Below are positions 1 through 13,745 of a DNA stretch of 64,000 nt, in pieces. The notes beneath the pieces are model-generated. The model searched no databases. It was not told the origin of the DNA and saw nothing but the letters and a program-made list of their open reading frames with translations. This DNA is from Strix aluco (taxonomy: Eukaryota > Chordata > Aves > Strigiformes > Strigidae). The translations under genes and the position numbers were made by a program. The first letter of the stretch is position 1. Each line of letters opens with the position of its first letter. The DNA lies in assembly GCF_031877795.1 (NCBI RefSeq), contig NW_027436610.1, forward strand, positions 2,046,001 through 2,110,000, given 5' to 3'.

Positions 1-1695
1 GCACAGAGCCCCAGACTTTATGTTGTCCTGGAGAGCTTGCAGAGCACTGGGGAAAGGCAGGCAGAGAATTCCCTGCTAGCACCTTCTCTGTGCCTGGGAA
101 CCAGAAGTGTTCACATTGCTTCGCAGAATCGCTTTTGTGCAGAAAACACTAGCGCTTGTACAGAATGAAAGAAAGCACAGAGCCCCAGATTCTATGTTGT
201 CCTGGAGAGCTTGCAGAGCACTGGGGAAAGGCAGGCAGAGAATTCCCTGCTAACACCATCTCTGTGCCTGTTCACATTGCTTCGCAGAATTGCTTTTGTG
301 CAGAAAACACTAACACTTGTTCAGAACGAAAGAAAGCACAGAGCCCCAGATTTGATGTTGCCCTGGAGAGCTTGCAGAGCACTGGGGAAAGGCAGGCAGA
401 GAATTCCCTGCTAGCACCTTCTCTGTGCCTGGGAAGCAGAAGTGTTCACATTGCTTCGCAGAATCGCTTTTGTGCAGAAAACACTAGCGCTTGTACAGAA
501 CGAAAGAAAGCACAGAGCCCCAGACTTTATGTTGTCCTGGAGAGCTTGCAGAGCACTGGGGAAAGGCAGGCAGAGAATTCCCTGCTAGCACCTTCTCTGT
601 GCCTGGGAAGCAGAAGTGTTCACATTGCTTCGCAGAATCGCTTTTGTGCAGAAAACACTAGCGCTTGTACAGAACGAAAGAAAGCACAGAGCCCCAGATT
701 TTATGTTGCCCTGGAGAGCTTGCAGAGCACTGGGGAAAGGCAGGCAGAGAATTCCCTGCTAGCACCATCTCTGTGCCTGTTCACATTGCTTCGCAGAATC
801 GCTTTTGTGCAGAAAACACTAACACTTGTTCAGAACGAAAGAAAGCACAGAGCCCCAGATTTGATGTTGCCCTGGAGAGCTTGCAGAGCACTGGGGAAAG
901 GCAGGCAGAGAATTCCCTGCTAGCACCTTCTCTGTGCCTGGGAAGCAGAAGTGTTCACATTGCTTCGCAGAATCGCTTTTGTGCAGAAAACACTAACACT
1001 TGTTCAGAATGAAAGAAAGCATAGAGCCCCAGATTTTATGTTGTCCTGGAGAGCTTGCAGAGCACTGGGGAAAGGCAGGCAGAGAATTCCCTGCTAGCAC
1101 CTTCTCTGAGCCTGGGAACCAGAAGGGTTCACATTGCTTTGCAGAATCGCTTTTGTGCAGAAAACACTAACACTTGTTCAGAATGAAAGAAAGCACAGAG
1201 CCCCAGATTTTGTGTTGCCCTGGAGAGCTTGCAGAGCACTGGGGAAAGGCAGGCAGAGAATTCCCTGCTAGCACCTTCTCTGTGCCTGGGAAGCAGAAGT
1301 GCTCACATCGCTTCACAGAATCGCTTTTGTGCAGAAAACACTAACACTTGTTCAGAACGAAAGAAAGCACAGAGCCCCAGATTTTATGTTGTCCTGGAGA
1401 GCTTGCAGAGCACTGGGGAAAGGCAGGCAGAGAATTCCCTGCTAGCACCTTCTCTGTGCCTGGGAAGCAGAAGTGTTCACATTGCTTCGCAGAATCGCTT
1501 TTGTGCAGAAAACACTAACACTTGTTCAGAACGAAAGAAAGCACAGAGCCCCAGATTTGATGTTGCCCTGGAGAGCTTGCAGAGCACTGGGGAAAGGCAG
1601 GCAGAGAATTCCCTGCTAGCACCTTCTCTGTGCCTGGGAAGCAGACGTGTTCACATTGCTTCGCAGAATCGCTTTTGTGCAGAAAACACTAACAC

Positions 1696-4600
1696 TTGTT
1701 CAGAATGAAAGAAAGCACAGAGCCCCAGACTTTATGTTGTCCTGGAGAGCTTGCAGAGCACTGGGGAAAGGCAGGCAGAGAATTCCCTGCTAGCACCATC
1801 TCTGTGCCTGTTCACATTGCTTCGCAGAATCGCTTTTGTGCAGAAAACACTAACACTTGTTCAGAACGAAAGAAAGCACAGAGCCCCAGATTTGATGTTG
1901 CCCTGGAGAGCTTGCAGAGCACTGGGGAAAGGCAGGCAGAGAATTCCCTGCTAACACCATCTCTGTGCCTGTTCACATTGCTTCGCAGAATTGCTTTTGT
2001 GCAGAAAACACTAACACTTGTTCAGAACGAAAGAAAGCACAGAGCCCCAGATTTGATGTTGCCCTGGAGAGCTTGCAGAGCACTGGGGAAAGGCAGGCAG
2101 AGAATTCCCTGCTAGCACCTTCTCTGTGCCTGGGAAGCAGAAGTGTTCACATTGCTTCGCAGAATCGCTTTTGTGCAGAAAACACTAACACTTGTTCAGA
2201 ACGAAAGAAAGCACAGAGCCCCAGATTTGATGTTGCCCTGGAGAGCTTGCAGAGCACTGGGGAAAGGCAGGCAGAGAATTCCCTGCTAGCACCTTCTCTG
2301 TGCCTGGGAAGCAGACGTGTTCACATTGCTTCGCAGAATCGCTTTTGTGCAGAAAACACTAACACTTGTTCAGAATGAAAGAAAGCACAGAGCCCCAGAT
2401 TTGATGTTGCCCTGGAGAGCTTGCAGAGCACTGGGGAAAGGCAGGCAGAGAATTCCCTGCTAGCACCTTCTCTGTGCCTGGGAACCAGAAGTGTTCACAT
2501 TGCTTCGCAGAATCGCTTTTGTGCAGAAAACACTAACACTTGTTCAGAACAAAAGAAAGCACAGAGCCCCAGATTTGATGTTGCCCTGGAGAGCTTGCAG
2601 AGCACTGGGGAAAGGCAGGCAGAGAATTCCCTGCTAGCACCTTCTCTGTGCCTGGGAAGCAGAAGTGTTCACATTGCTTCGCAGAATCGCTTTTGTGCAG
2701 AAAACACTAACACTTGTTCAGAATGAAAGAAAGCATAGAGCCCCAGATTTTATGTTGTACTGGAGAGCTTGCAGAGCACTGGGGAAAGGCAGGCAGAGAA
2801 TTCCCTGCTAGCACCTTCTCTGAGCCTGGGAACCAGAAGGGTTCACATTGCTTTGCAGAATCGCTTTTGTGCAGAAAACACTAACACTTGTTCAGAATGA
2901 AAGAAAGCACAGAGCCCCAGATTTTGTGTTGCCCTGGAGAGCTTGCAGAGCACTGGGGAAAGGCAGGCAGAGAATTCCCTGCTAGCACCTTCTCTGTGCC
3001 TGGGAAGCAGACGTGTTCACATTGCTTCGCAGAATCGCTTTTGTGCAGAAAACACTAACACTTGTTCAGAATGAAAGAAAGCACAGAGCCCCAGATTTTA
3101 TGTTGTCCTGGAGAGCTTGCAGAGCACTGGGGAAAGGCAGGCAGAGAATTCCCTGCTAGCACCTTCTCTGTGCCTGGGAAGCAGACGTGTTCACATTGCT
3201 TCGCAGAATCGCTTTTGTGCAGAAAACACTAACACTTGTTCAGAACGAAAGAAAGCACAGAGCCCCAGATTTGATGTTGCCCTGGAGAGCTTGCAGAGCA
3301 CTGGGGAAAGGCAGGCAGTGAATTCCCTGCTAGCACCTTCTCTGTGCCTGGGAAGCAGAAGTGTTCACATTACTTCGCAGAATCGCTTTTGTGCAGAAAA
3401 CACTAACACTTGTTCAGAACGAAAGAAAGCACAGAGCCCCAGATTTTATGTTGTCCTGGAGAGCTTGCAGAGCACTGGGGAAAGGCATGCAGAGAATTCC
3501 CTGCTAGCACCTTCTCTGTGCCTGGGAAGCAGAAGTGTTCACATTGCTTCGCAGAATCGCTTTTGTGCAGAAAACACTAGCGCTTGTACAGAATGAAAGA
3601 AAGCACAGAGCCCCAGATTTTATGTTGTCCTGGAGAGCTTGCAGAGCACTGGGGAAAGGCAGGCAGAGAATTCCCTGCTAGCACCATCTCTGTGCCTGTT
3701 CACATTGCTTCGCAGAATCGCTTTTGTGCAGAAAACACTAACACTTGTTCAGAAGGAAAGAAAGCACAGAGCCCCAGATTTGCTGTTGTCCTGGAGAGCT
3801 TGCAGAGCACTGGGGAAAGGCAGGCAGAGAATTCCCTGCTAGCACCTTCTCTGTGCCTGGGAAGCAGAAGTGCTCACATCGCTTCACAGAATCGCTTTTG
3901 TGCAGAAAACACTAACACTTGTTCAGAACGAAAGAAAGCACAGAGCCCCAGGTTTTATGTTGCCCTGGAGAGTTTGCAGAGCACTGGGGAAAGGCAGGCA
4001 GAGAATTCCTTGCTAGCACCTTCTCTGTGCCTGGGAAGCAGAAGTGCTCAAATCGCTTCACAGAATCGCTTTTGTGCAGAAAACACTAACACTTGTTGAG
4101 AACGAAAGAAAGCACAGAGCCCCAGATTTGATGTTGTCCTGGAGAGCTTGCAGAGCACTGGGGAAAGGCAGGCAGAGAATTCCTTGCTAGCACCTTCTCT
4201 GTGCCTGGGAAGCAGACGTGTTCACATTGCTTCGCAGAATCGCTTTTGTGCAGAAAACACTAACACTTGTTCAGAACGAAAGAAAGCACAGAGCCCCAGA
4301 TTTGATGTTGCCCTGGAGAGCTTGCAGAGCACTGGGGAAAGGCAGGCAGAGAATTCCCTGCTAGCACCTTCTCTGTGCCTGGGAAGCAGACGTGTTCACA
4401 TTGCTTCGCAGAATCGCTTTTGTGCAGAAAACACTAACACTTGTTCAGAACGAAAGAAAGCACAGAGCCCCAGATTTGATGTTGCCCTGGAGAGCTTGCA
4501 GAGCACTGGGGAAAGGCAGGCAGAGAATTCCCTGCTAGCACCTTCTCTGTGCCTGGGAACCAGAAGTGTTCACATTGCTTCGCAGAATCGCTTTTGTGCA

Positions 4601-5484
4601 GAAAACACTAACACTTGTTCAGAATGAAAGAAAGCACAGAGCCCCAGATTTTATGTTGCCCTGGAGAGCTTGCAGAGCACTGGGGAAAGGCAGGCAGAGA
4701 ATTCCCTGCTAGCACCTTCTCTGTGCCTGGGAAGCAGAAGTGCTGACATCGCTTCACTGAATCGCTTTTGTGCAGAAAACACTAACAATTGTTCAGAACG
4801 AAGGAAAGCACAGAGCCCCAGATTTGATGTTGCCCTGGAGAGCTTGCAGAGCACTGGGGAAAGGCAGGCAGAGAATTCCCTGCTAGCACCTTCTCTGTGC
4901 CTGGGAAGCAGAAGTGTTCACATTGCTTCGCAGATTCGCTTTGGTGCAGAAAACACTAACACTTGTTCAGAACAAAAGAAAGCACAGAGCCCCAGATTTT
5001 ATGTTGTCCTGGAGAGCTTGCAGAGCACTGGGGAAAGGCAGGCAGAGAATTCCCTGCTAGCACCTTCTCTGTGCCTGGGAAGCAGACGTGTTCACATTGC
5101 TTCGCAGAATCGCTTTTGTGCAGAAAACACTAGCGCTTGTACAGAACGAAAGAAAGCACAGAGCCCCAGATTCTATGTTGTCCTGGAGAGCTTGCAGAGC
5201 ACTGGGGAAAGGCAGGCAGAGAATTCCCTGCTAGCACCTTCTCTGTGCCTGGGAAGCAGAAGTGTTCACATTGCTTCGCAGAATCGCTTTTGTGCAGAAA
5301 ACACTAACACTTGTTCAGAACGAAAGAAAGCACAGAGCCCCAGATTTGATGTTGCCCTGGAGAGCTTGCAGAGCACTGGGGAAAGGCAGGCAGAGAATTC
5401 CCTGCTAGCACCTTCTCTGTGCCTGGGAAGCAGACGTGTTCACATTGCTTCGCAGAATCGCTTTTGTGCAGAAAACACTAACAC
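1696..5484 (+). repeat. Higher-order satellite block A, copy 1 (3,789 bp)
   Basis: A 22-monomer block (19 units of 174 bp plus three of 161 bp gives 3,789 bp). Every landmark recurs 3,789 bp downstream: 1965/5754, 2421/6210, 3117/6906, 3584/7373, 4148/7937 and 4670/8459. Rare private variants, such as the TGA at the end of the unit near 4098, recur at 7887. This marks a segmental duplication inside the array rather than independent monomer mutation. Confidence 0.9.
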
Positions 5485-8400
5485 TTGTTCAGAACGAAAG
5501 AAAGCACAGAGCCCCAGACTTTATGTTGTCCTGGAGAGCTTGCAGAGCACTGGGGAAAGGCAGGCAGAGAATTCCCTGCTAGCACCATCTCTGTGCCTGT
5601 TCACATTGCTTCGCAGAATCGCTTTTGTGCAGAAAACACTAACACTTGTTCAGAACGAAAGAAAGCACAGAGCCCCAGATTTGATGTTGCCCTGGAGAGC
5701 TTGCAGAGCACTGGGGAAAGGCAGGCAGAGAATTCCCTGCTAACACCATCTCTGTGCCTGTTCACATTGCTTCGCAGAATTGCTTTTGTGCAGAAAACAC
5801 TAACACTTGTTCAGAACGAAAGAAAGCACAGAGCCCCAGATTTGATGTTGCCCTGGAGAGCTTGCAGAGCACTGGGGAAAGGCAGGCAGAGAATTCCCTG
5901 CTAGCACCTTCTCTGTGCCTGGGAAGCAGAAGTGTTCACATTGCTTCGCAGAATCGCTTTTGTGCAGAAAACACTAACACTTGTTCAGAACGAAAGAAAG
6001 CACAGAGCCCCAGATTTGATGTTGCCCTGGAGAGCTTGCAGAGCACTGGGGAAAGGCAGGCAGAGAATTCCCTGCTAGCACCTTCTCTGTGCCTGGGAAG
6101 CAGACGTGTTCACATTGCTTCGCAGAATCGCTTTTGTGCAGAAAACACTAACACTTGTTCAGAATGAAAGAAAGCACAGAGCCCCAGATTTGATGTTGCC
6201 CTGGAGAGCTTGCAGAGCACTGGGGAAAGGCAGGCAGAGAATTCCCTGCTAGCACCTTCTCTGTGCCTGGGAACCAGAAGTGTTCACATTGCTTCGCAGA
6301 ATCGCTTTTGTGCAGAAAACACTAACACTTGTTCAGAACAAAAGAAAGCACAGAGCCCCAGATTTGATGTTGCCCTGGAGAGCTTGCAGAGCACTGGGGA
6401 AAGGCAGGCAGAGAATTCCCTGCTAGCACCTTCTCTGTGCCTGGGAAGCAGAAGTGTTCACATTGCTTCGCAGAATCGCTTTTGTGCAGAAAACACTAAC
6501 ACTTGTTCAGAATGAAAGAAAGCATAGAGCCCCAGATTTTATGTTGTCCTGGAGAGCTTGCAGAGCACTGGGGAAAGGCAGGCAGAGAATTCCCTGCTAG
6601 CACCTTCTCTGAGCCTGGGAACCAGAAGGGTTCACATTGCTTTGCAGAATCGCTTTTGTGCAGAAAACACTAACACTTGTTCAGAACAAAAGAAAGCACA
6701 GAGCCCCAGATTTTGTGTTGCCCTGGAGAGCTTGCAGAGCACTGGGGAAAGGCAGGCAGAGAATTCCCTGCTAGCACCTTCTCTGTGCCTGGGAAGCAGA
6801 CGTGTTCACATTGCTTCGCAGAATCGCTTTTGTGCAGAAAACACTAACACTTGTTCAGAATGAAAGAAAGCACAGAGCCCCAGATTTTATGTTGTCCTGG
6901 AGAGCTTGCAGAGCACTGGGGAAAGGCAGGCAGAGAATTCCCTGCTAGCACCTTCTCTGTGCCTGGGAAGCAGACGTGTTCACATTGCTTCGCAGAATCG
7001 CTTTTGTGCAGAAAACACTAACACTTGTTCAGAACGAAAGAAAGCACAGAGCCCCAGATTTGATGTTGCCCTGGAGAGCTTGCAGAGCACTGGGGAAAGG
7101 CAGGCAGTGAATTCCCTGCTAGCACCTTCTCTGTGCCTGGGAAGCAGAAGTGTTCACATTACTTCGCAGAATCGCTTTTGTGCAGAAAACACTAACACTT
7201 GTTCAGAACGAAAGAAAGCACAGAGCCCCAGATTTTATGTTGTCCTGGAGAGCTTGCAGAGCACTGGGGAAAGGCAGGCAGAGAATTCCCTGCTAGCACC
7301 TTCTCTGTGCCTGGGAAGCAGAAGTGTTCACATTGCTTCGCAGAATCGCTTTTGTGCAGAAAACACTAGCGCTTGTACAGAATGAAAGGAAGCACAGAGC
7401 CCCAGATTTTATGTTGTCCTGGAGAGCTTGCAGAGCACTGGGGAAAGGCAGGCAGAGAATTCCCTGCTAGCACCATCTCTGTGCCTGTTCACATTGCTTC
7501 GCAGAATCGCTTTTGTGCAGAAAACACTAACACTTGTTCAGAAGGAAAGAAAGCACAGAGCCCCAGATTTGCTGTTGTCCTGGAGAGCTTGCAGAGCACT
7601 GGGGAAAGGCAGGCAGAGAATTCCCTGCTAGCACCTTCTCTGTGCCTGGGAAGCAGAAGTGCTCACATCGCTTCACAGAATCGCTTTTGTGCAGAAAACA
7701 CTAACACTTGTTCAGAACGAAAGAAAGCACAGAGCCCCAGGTTTTATGTTGCCCTGGAGAGCTTGCAGAGCACTGGGGAAAGGCAGGCAGAGAATTCCTT
7801 GCTAGCACCTTCTCTGTGCCTGGGAAGCAGAAGTGCTCAAATCGCTTCACAGAATCGCTTTTGTGCAGAAAACACTAACACTTGTTGAGAACGAAAGAAA
7901 GCACAGAGCCCCAGATTTGATGTTGTCCTGGAGAGCTTGCAGAGCACTGGGGAAAGGCAGGCAGAGAATTCCTTGCTAGCACCTTCTCTGTGCCTGGGAA
8001 GCAGACGTGTTCACATTGCTTCGCAGAATCGCTTTTGTGCAGAAAACACTAACACTTGTTCAGAACGAAAGAAAGCACAGAGCCCCAGATTTGATGTTGC
8101 CCTGGAGAGCTTGCAGAGCACTGGGGAAAGGCAGGCAGAGAATTCCCTGCTAGCACCTTCTCTGTGCCTGGGAAGCAGACGTGTTCACATTGCTTCGCAG
8201 AATCGCTTTTGTGCAGAAAACACTAACACTTGTTCAGAACGAAAGAAAGCACAGAGCCCCAGATTTGATGTTGCCCTGGAGAGCTTGCAGAGCACTGGGG
8301 AAAGGCAGGCAGAGAATTCCCTGCTAGCACCTTCTCTGTGCCTGGGAACCAGAAGTGTTCACATTGCTTCGCAGAATCGCTTTTGTGCAGAAAACACTAA

Positions 8401-9099
8401 CACTTGTTCAGAATGAAAGAAAGCACAGAGCCCCAGATTTTATGTTGCCCTGGAGAGCTTGCAGAGCACTGGGGAAAGGCAGGCAGAGAATTCCCTGCTA
8501 GCACCTTCTCTGTGCCTGGGAAGCAGAAGTGCTGACATCGCTTCACTGAATCGCTTTTGTGCAGAAAACACTAACAATTGTTCAGAACGAAGGAAAGCAC
8601 AGAGCCCCAGATTTGATGTTGCCCTGGAGAGCTTGCAGAGCACTGGGGAAAGGCAGGCAGAGAATTCCCTGCTAGCACCTTCTCTGTGCCTGGGAAGCAG
8701 AAGTGTTCACATTGCTTCGCAGAATCGCTTTTGTGCAGAAAACACTAACACTTGTTCAGAACAAAAGAAAGCACAGAGCCCCAGATTTTATGTTGTCCTG
8801 GAGAGCTTGCAGAGCACTGGGGAAAGGCAGGCAGAGAATTCCCTGCTAGCACCTTCTCTGTGCCTGGGAAGCAGACGTGTTCACATTGCTTCGCAGAATC
8901 GCTTTTGTGCAGAAAACACTAGCGCTTGTACAGAACGAAAGAAAGCACAGAGCCCCAGACTTTATGTTGTCCTGGAGAGCTTGCAGAGCACTGGGGAAAG
9001 GCAGGCAGAGAATTCCCTGCTAGCACCTTCTCTGTGCCTGGGAACCAGAAGTGTTCACATTGCTTCGCAGAATCGCTTTTGTGCAGAAAACACTAGCGC
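5485..9099 (+). repeat. Higher-order satellite block A, copy 2
   Basis: Second copy of the 22-monomer block, offset by 3,789 bp from block A copy 1, with very few differences (for example gaaagg versus gaaaga near 7387). The right limit is approximate because the following block begins with similar units. Confidence 0.85.
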
Positions 9100-12000
9100 T
9101 TGTACAGAATGAAAGAAAGCACAGAGCCCCAGATTCTATGTTGTCCTGGAGAGCTTGCAGAGCACTGGGGAAAGGCAGGCAGAGAATTCCCTGCTAACAC
9201 CATCTCTGTGCCTGTTCACATTGCTTCGCAGAATTGCTTTTGTGCAGAAAACACTAACACTTGTTCAGAACGAAAGAAAGCACAGAGCCCCAGATTTGAT
9301 GTTGCCCTGGAGAGCTCGCAGAGCACTGGGGAAAGGCAGGCAGAGAATTCCCTGCTAGCACCTTCTCTGTGCCTGGGAAGCAGAAGTGTTCACATTGCTT
9401 CGCAGAATCGCTTTTGTGCAGAAAACACTAGCGCTTGTACAGAACGAAAGAAAGCACAGAGCCCCAGACTTTATGTTGTCCTGGAGAGCTTGCAGAGCAC
9501 TGGGGAAAGGCAGGCAGAGAATTCCCTGCTAGCACCTTCTCTGAGCCTGGGAACCAGAAGTGTTCACATTGCTTCGCAGAATCGCTTTTGTGCAGAAAAC
9601 ACTAACACTTGTTCAGAATGAAAGAAAGCACAGAGCCCCAGATTTTATGTTGCCCTGGAGAGCTTGCAGAGCACTGGGGAAAGGCAGGCAGAGAATTCCC
9701 TGCTAGCACCATCTCTGTGCCTGTTCACATTGCTTCGCAGAATCGCTTTTGTGCAGAAAACACTAACACTTGTTCAGAACGAGAGAAAGCACAGAGCCCC
9801 AGATTTGATGTTGCCCTGGAGAGCTTGCAGAGCACTGGGGAAAGGCAGGCAGAGAATTCCCTGCTAGCACCTTCTCTGTGCCTGGGAAGCAGAAGTGTTC
9901 ACATTGCTTCGCAGAATCGCTTTTGTGCAGAAAACACTAACACTTGTTCAGAATGAAAGAAAGCATAGAGCCCCAGATTTTATGTTGTCCTGGAGAGCTT
10001 GCAGAGCACTGGGGAAAGGCAGGCAGAGAATTCCCTGCTAGCACCTTCTCTGAGCCTGGGAACCAGAAGGGTTCACATTGCTTTGCAGAATCGCTTTTGT
10101 GCAGAAAACACTAACACTTGTTCAGAATGAAAGAAAGCACAGAGCCCCAGATTTTGTGTTGCCCTGGAGAGCTTGCAGAGCACTGGGGAAAGTCAGGCAG
10201 AGAATTCCCTGCTAGCACCTTCTCTGAGCCTGGGAAGCAGAAGTGCTCACATCGCTTCACAGAATCACTTTTGTGCAGAAAACACTAACACTTGTTCAGA
10301 ACGAAAGAAAGCACAGAGCCCCAGATTTGATGTTGTCCTGGAGAGCTTGCAGAGCACTGGGGAAAGGCAGGCAGAGAATTCCCTGCTAGCACCTTCTCTG
10401 TGCCTGGGAAGCAGAAGTGTTCACATTGCTTCGCAGAATCGCTTTTGTGCAGAAAACACTAACACTTGTTCAGAATGAAAGAAAGCACAGAGCCCCAGAC
10501 TTTATGTTGTCCTGGAGAGCTTGCAGAGCACTGGGGAAAGGCAGGCAGAGAATTCCCTGCTAGCACCTTCTCTGTGCCTGGGAAGCAGACGTGTTCACAT
10601 TGCTTCGCAGAATCGCTTTTGTGCAGAAAACACGAACACTTGTTCAGAACGAAAGAAAGCACAGAGCCCCAGATTTGATGTTGCCCTGGAGAGCTTGCAG
10701 AGCACTGGGGAAAGGCAGGCAGTGAATTCCCTGCTAGCACCTTCTCTGTGCCTGGGAAGCAAAAGTGTTCACATTACTTCGCAGAATCGCTTTTGTGCAG
10801 AAAACACTAACACTTGTTCAGAACGAAAGAAAGCACAGAGCCCCAGATTTTATGTTGTCCTGGAGAGCTTGCAGAGCACTGGGGAAAGGCAGGCAGAGAA
10901 TTCCCTGCTAGCACCTTCTCTGTGCCTGGGAAGCAGACGTGTTCACATTGCTTCGCAGAATCGCTTTTGTGCAGAAAACACGAACACTTGTTCAGAACGA
11001 AAGAAAGCACAGAGCCCCAGATTTGATGTTGTCCTGGAGAGCTTGCAGAGCACTGGGGAAAGGCAGGCAGAGAATTCCCTGCTAGCACCATCTCTGTGCC
11101 TGTTCACATTGCTTCGCAGAATCGCTTTTGTGCAGAAAACAGTAACACTTGTTCAGAAGGAAAGAAAGCACAGAGCCCCAGATTTGCTGTTGTCCTGGAG
11201 AGCTTGCAGAGCACTGGGGAAAGGCAGGCAGAGAATTCCCTGCTAGCACCTTCTCTGTGCCTGGGAAGCAGAAGTGCTCACATCGCTTCACAGAATCGCT
11301 TTTGTGCAGAAAACACTAACACTTGTTCAGAACGAAAGAAAGCACAGAGCCCCAGATTTTATGTTGCCCTGGAGAGCTTGCAGAGCACTGGGGAAAGGCA
11401 GGCAGAGAATTCCTTGCTAGCACCTTCTCTGTGCCTGGGAAGCAGAAGTGCTCAAATCGCTTCACAGAATCGCTTTTGTGCAGAAAACACTAACACTTGT
11501 TCAGAACGAAGGAAAGCACAGAGCCCCAGATTTGATGTTGCCCTGGAGAGCTTGCAGAGCACTGGGGAAAGGCAGGCAGAGAATTCCCTGCTAGCACCTT
11601 CTCTGTGCCTGGGAAGCAGACGTGTTCACATTGCTTCGCAGAATCGCTTTTGTGCAGAAAACACTAACACTTGTTCAGAATGAAAGAAAGCACAGAGCCC
11701 CAGACTTTATGTTGTCCTGGAGAGCTTGCAGAGCACTGGGGAAAGGCAGGCAGAGAATTCCCTGCTAGCACCTTCTCTGTGCCTGGGAAGCAGAAGTGTT
11801 CACATTGCTTCGCAGAATCGCTTTTGTGCAGAAAACAGTAACACTTGTTGAGAACGAAAGAAAGCACAGAGCCCCAGATTTGATGTTGCCCTGGAGAGCT
11901 TGCAGAGCACTGGGGAAGGGCAGGCAGAGAATTCCCTGCTAGCACCTTCTCTGTGCCTGGGAAGCAGAAGTGTTCACATTACTTCGCAGAATCGCTTTTG

Positions 12001-13745
12001 TGCAGAAAACACTAACACTTGTTCAGAATGAAAGAAAGCACAGAGCCCCAGATTTGATGTTGCCCTGGAGAGCTTGCAGAGCACTGGGGAAAGGCAGGCA
12101 GAGAATTCCCTGCTAGCACCTTCTCTGTGCCTGGGAAGCAGAAGTGCTCACATTGCTTCGCAGAATCGCTTTTGTGCAGAAAACACTAACACTTGTTCAG
12201 AACGAAAGAAAGCACAGAGCCCCAGATTTTATGTTGTCCTGGAGAGCTTGCAGAGCACTGGGGAAAGGCAGGCAGAGAATTCCCTGCTAGCACCTTCTCT
12301 GTGCCTGGGAAGCAGTAGTGTTCACATTGCTTCAAAGATTCGCTTTTCTGCAGAAAACACTAACACTTGTTCAGAACGAAAGAAAGCACAGAGCCCCAGA
12401 TTTGATGTTGTCCTGGAGAGCTTGCAGAGCACTGGGGAAAGGCAGGCAGAGAATTCCCTGCTAGCACCTTCTCTGTGCCTGGGAAGCAGAAGTGTTCCCA
12501 TTGCTTCGCAGAATCGCTTTTGTGCAGAAAACACTAACACTTGTTCAGAACGAAAGAAAGCACAGAGCCCCAGACTTTATGTTGTCCTGGAGAGCTTGCA
12601 GAGCACTGGGGAAAGGCAGGCAGAGAATTCCCCGCTAGCACCTTCTCTGTGCCTGGGTAGCAGAAGTGTTCCCATTGCTTCGCAGAATCGCTTTTGTGCA
12701 GAAAACACTAACAATTGTTCAGAACGAAAGAAAGCACAGAGCCCCAGATTTTATGTTGTCCTGGAGAGCTTGCAGAGCACTGGGGAAAGGCAGGCAGAGA
12801 ATTCCCTGCTAGCACCTTCTCTGTGCCTGTTCACATTGCTTCGCAGAATCGCTTTTGTGCAGAAAACACTAACACTTGTTCAGAACAAAAGAAAGCACAG
12901 AGCCCCAGATTTGATGTTGTCCTGGAGAGCTTGCAGAGCACTGGGGAAAGGCAGGCAGAGAATTCCCTGCTAGCACCTTCTCTGTGCCTGGGAAGCAGAC
13001 GTGTTCACATTGCTTCACAGAATCGCTTTTGTGCAGAAAACACTAACACTTGTTCAGAATGAAAGAAAGCACAGAGCCCCAGACTTTATGTTGTCCTGGA
13101 GAGCTTGCAGAGCACTGGGGAAAGGCAGGCAGAGAATTCCCTGCTAGCACCTTCTCTGTGCCTGGGAAGCAGAAGTGTTCACATTGCTTCGCAGAATCGC
13201 TTTTCTGCAGAAAACACTAACACTTGTTCAGAACGAAAGAAAGCACAGAGCCCCATATTTGATGTTGTCCTGGAGGGCTTGCAGAGCACTGGGGAAAGGC
13301 AGGCAGAGAATTCCCTGCTAGCACCTTCTCTGTGCCTGGGAAGCAGAAGTGTTCCCATTGCTTCGCAGAATCGCTTTTGTGCAGAAAACACTAACACTTG
13401 TTCAGAATGAAAGAAAGCACAGAGCCCCAGACTTTATGTTGTCCTGGAGAGCTTGCAGAGCACTGGGGAAAGGCAGGCAGAGAATTCCCCGCTAGCACCT
13501 TCTCTGTGCCTGGGAAGCAGAAGTGCTCACATCGCTTCACAGAATCGCTTTTGTGCAGAAAACACTAACACTTGTTCAGAACGAAAGAAAGCACAGAGCC
13601 CCAGATTCTATGTTGTCCTGGAGAGCTTGCAGAGCACTGGGGAAAGGCAGGCAGAGAATTCCCTGCTAGCACCTTCTCTGTGCCTGGGAAGCAGAAGTCT
13701 TCACATTGCTTCGCAGAATCGCTTTTGTGCAGAAAACACTAGCGC
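9100..13745 (+). repeat. Higher-order satellite block B, copy 1 (4,646 bp)
   Basis: A 27-monomer block (23 units of 174 bp plus four of 161 bp gives 4,646 bp). Landmarks at 9100, 9609, 10173, 10521 and 12074 recur at 13746, 14255, 14819, 15167 and 16720, each exactly 4,646 bp away. The opening units at 9100 also match the units at 156, 8,944 bp upstream. Confidence 0.88.

Noticed and set aside
420..480. CENP-B box in the monomer (ttcgcagaatcgc)
   Set aside because: Reads TTCG-N3-A-N2-CG; the canonical box needs TTCG-N4-A-N2-CGGG. Spacing is off by one and the GGG is missing.
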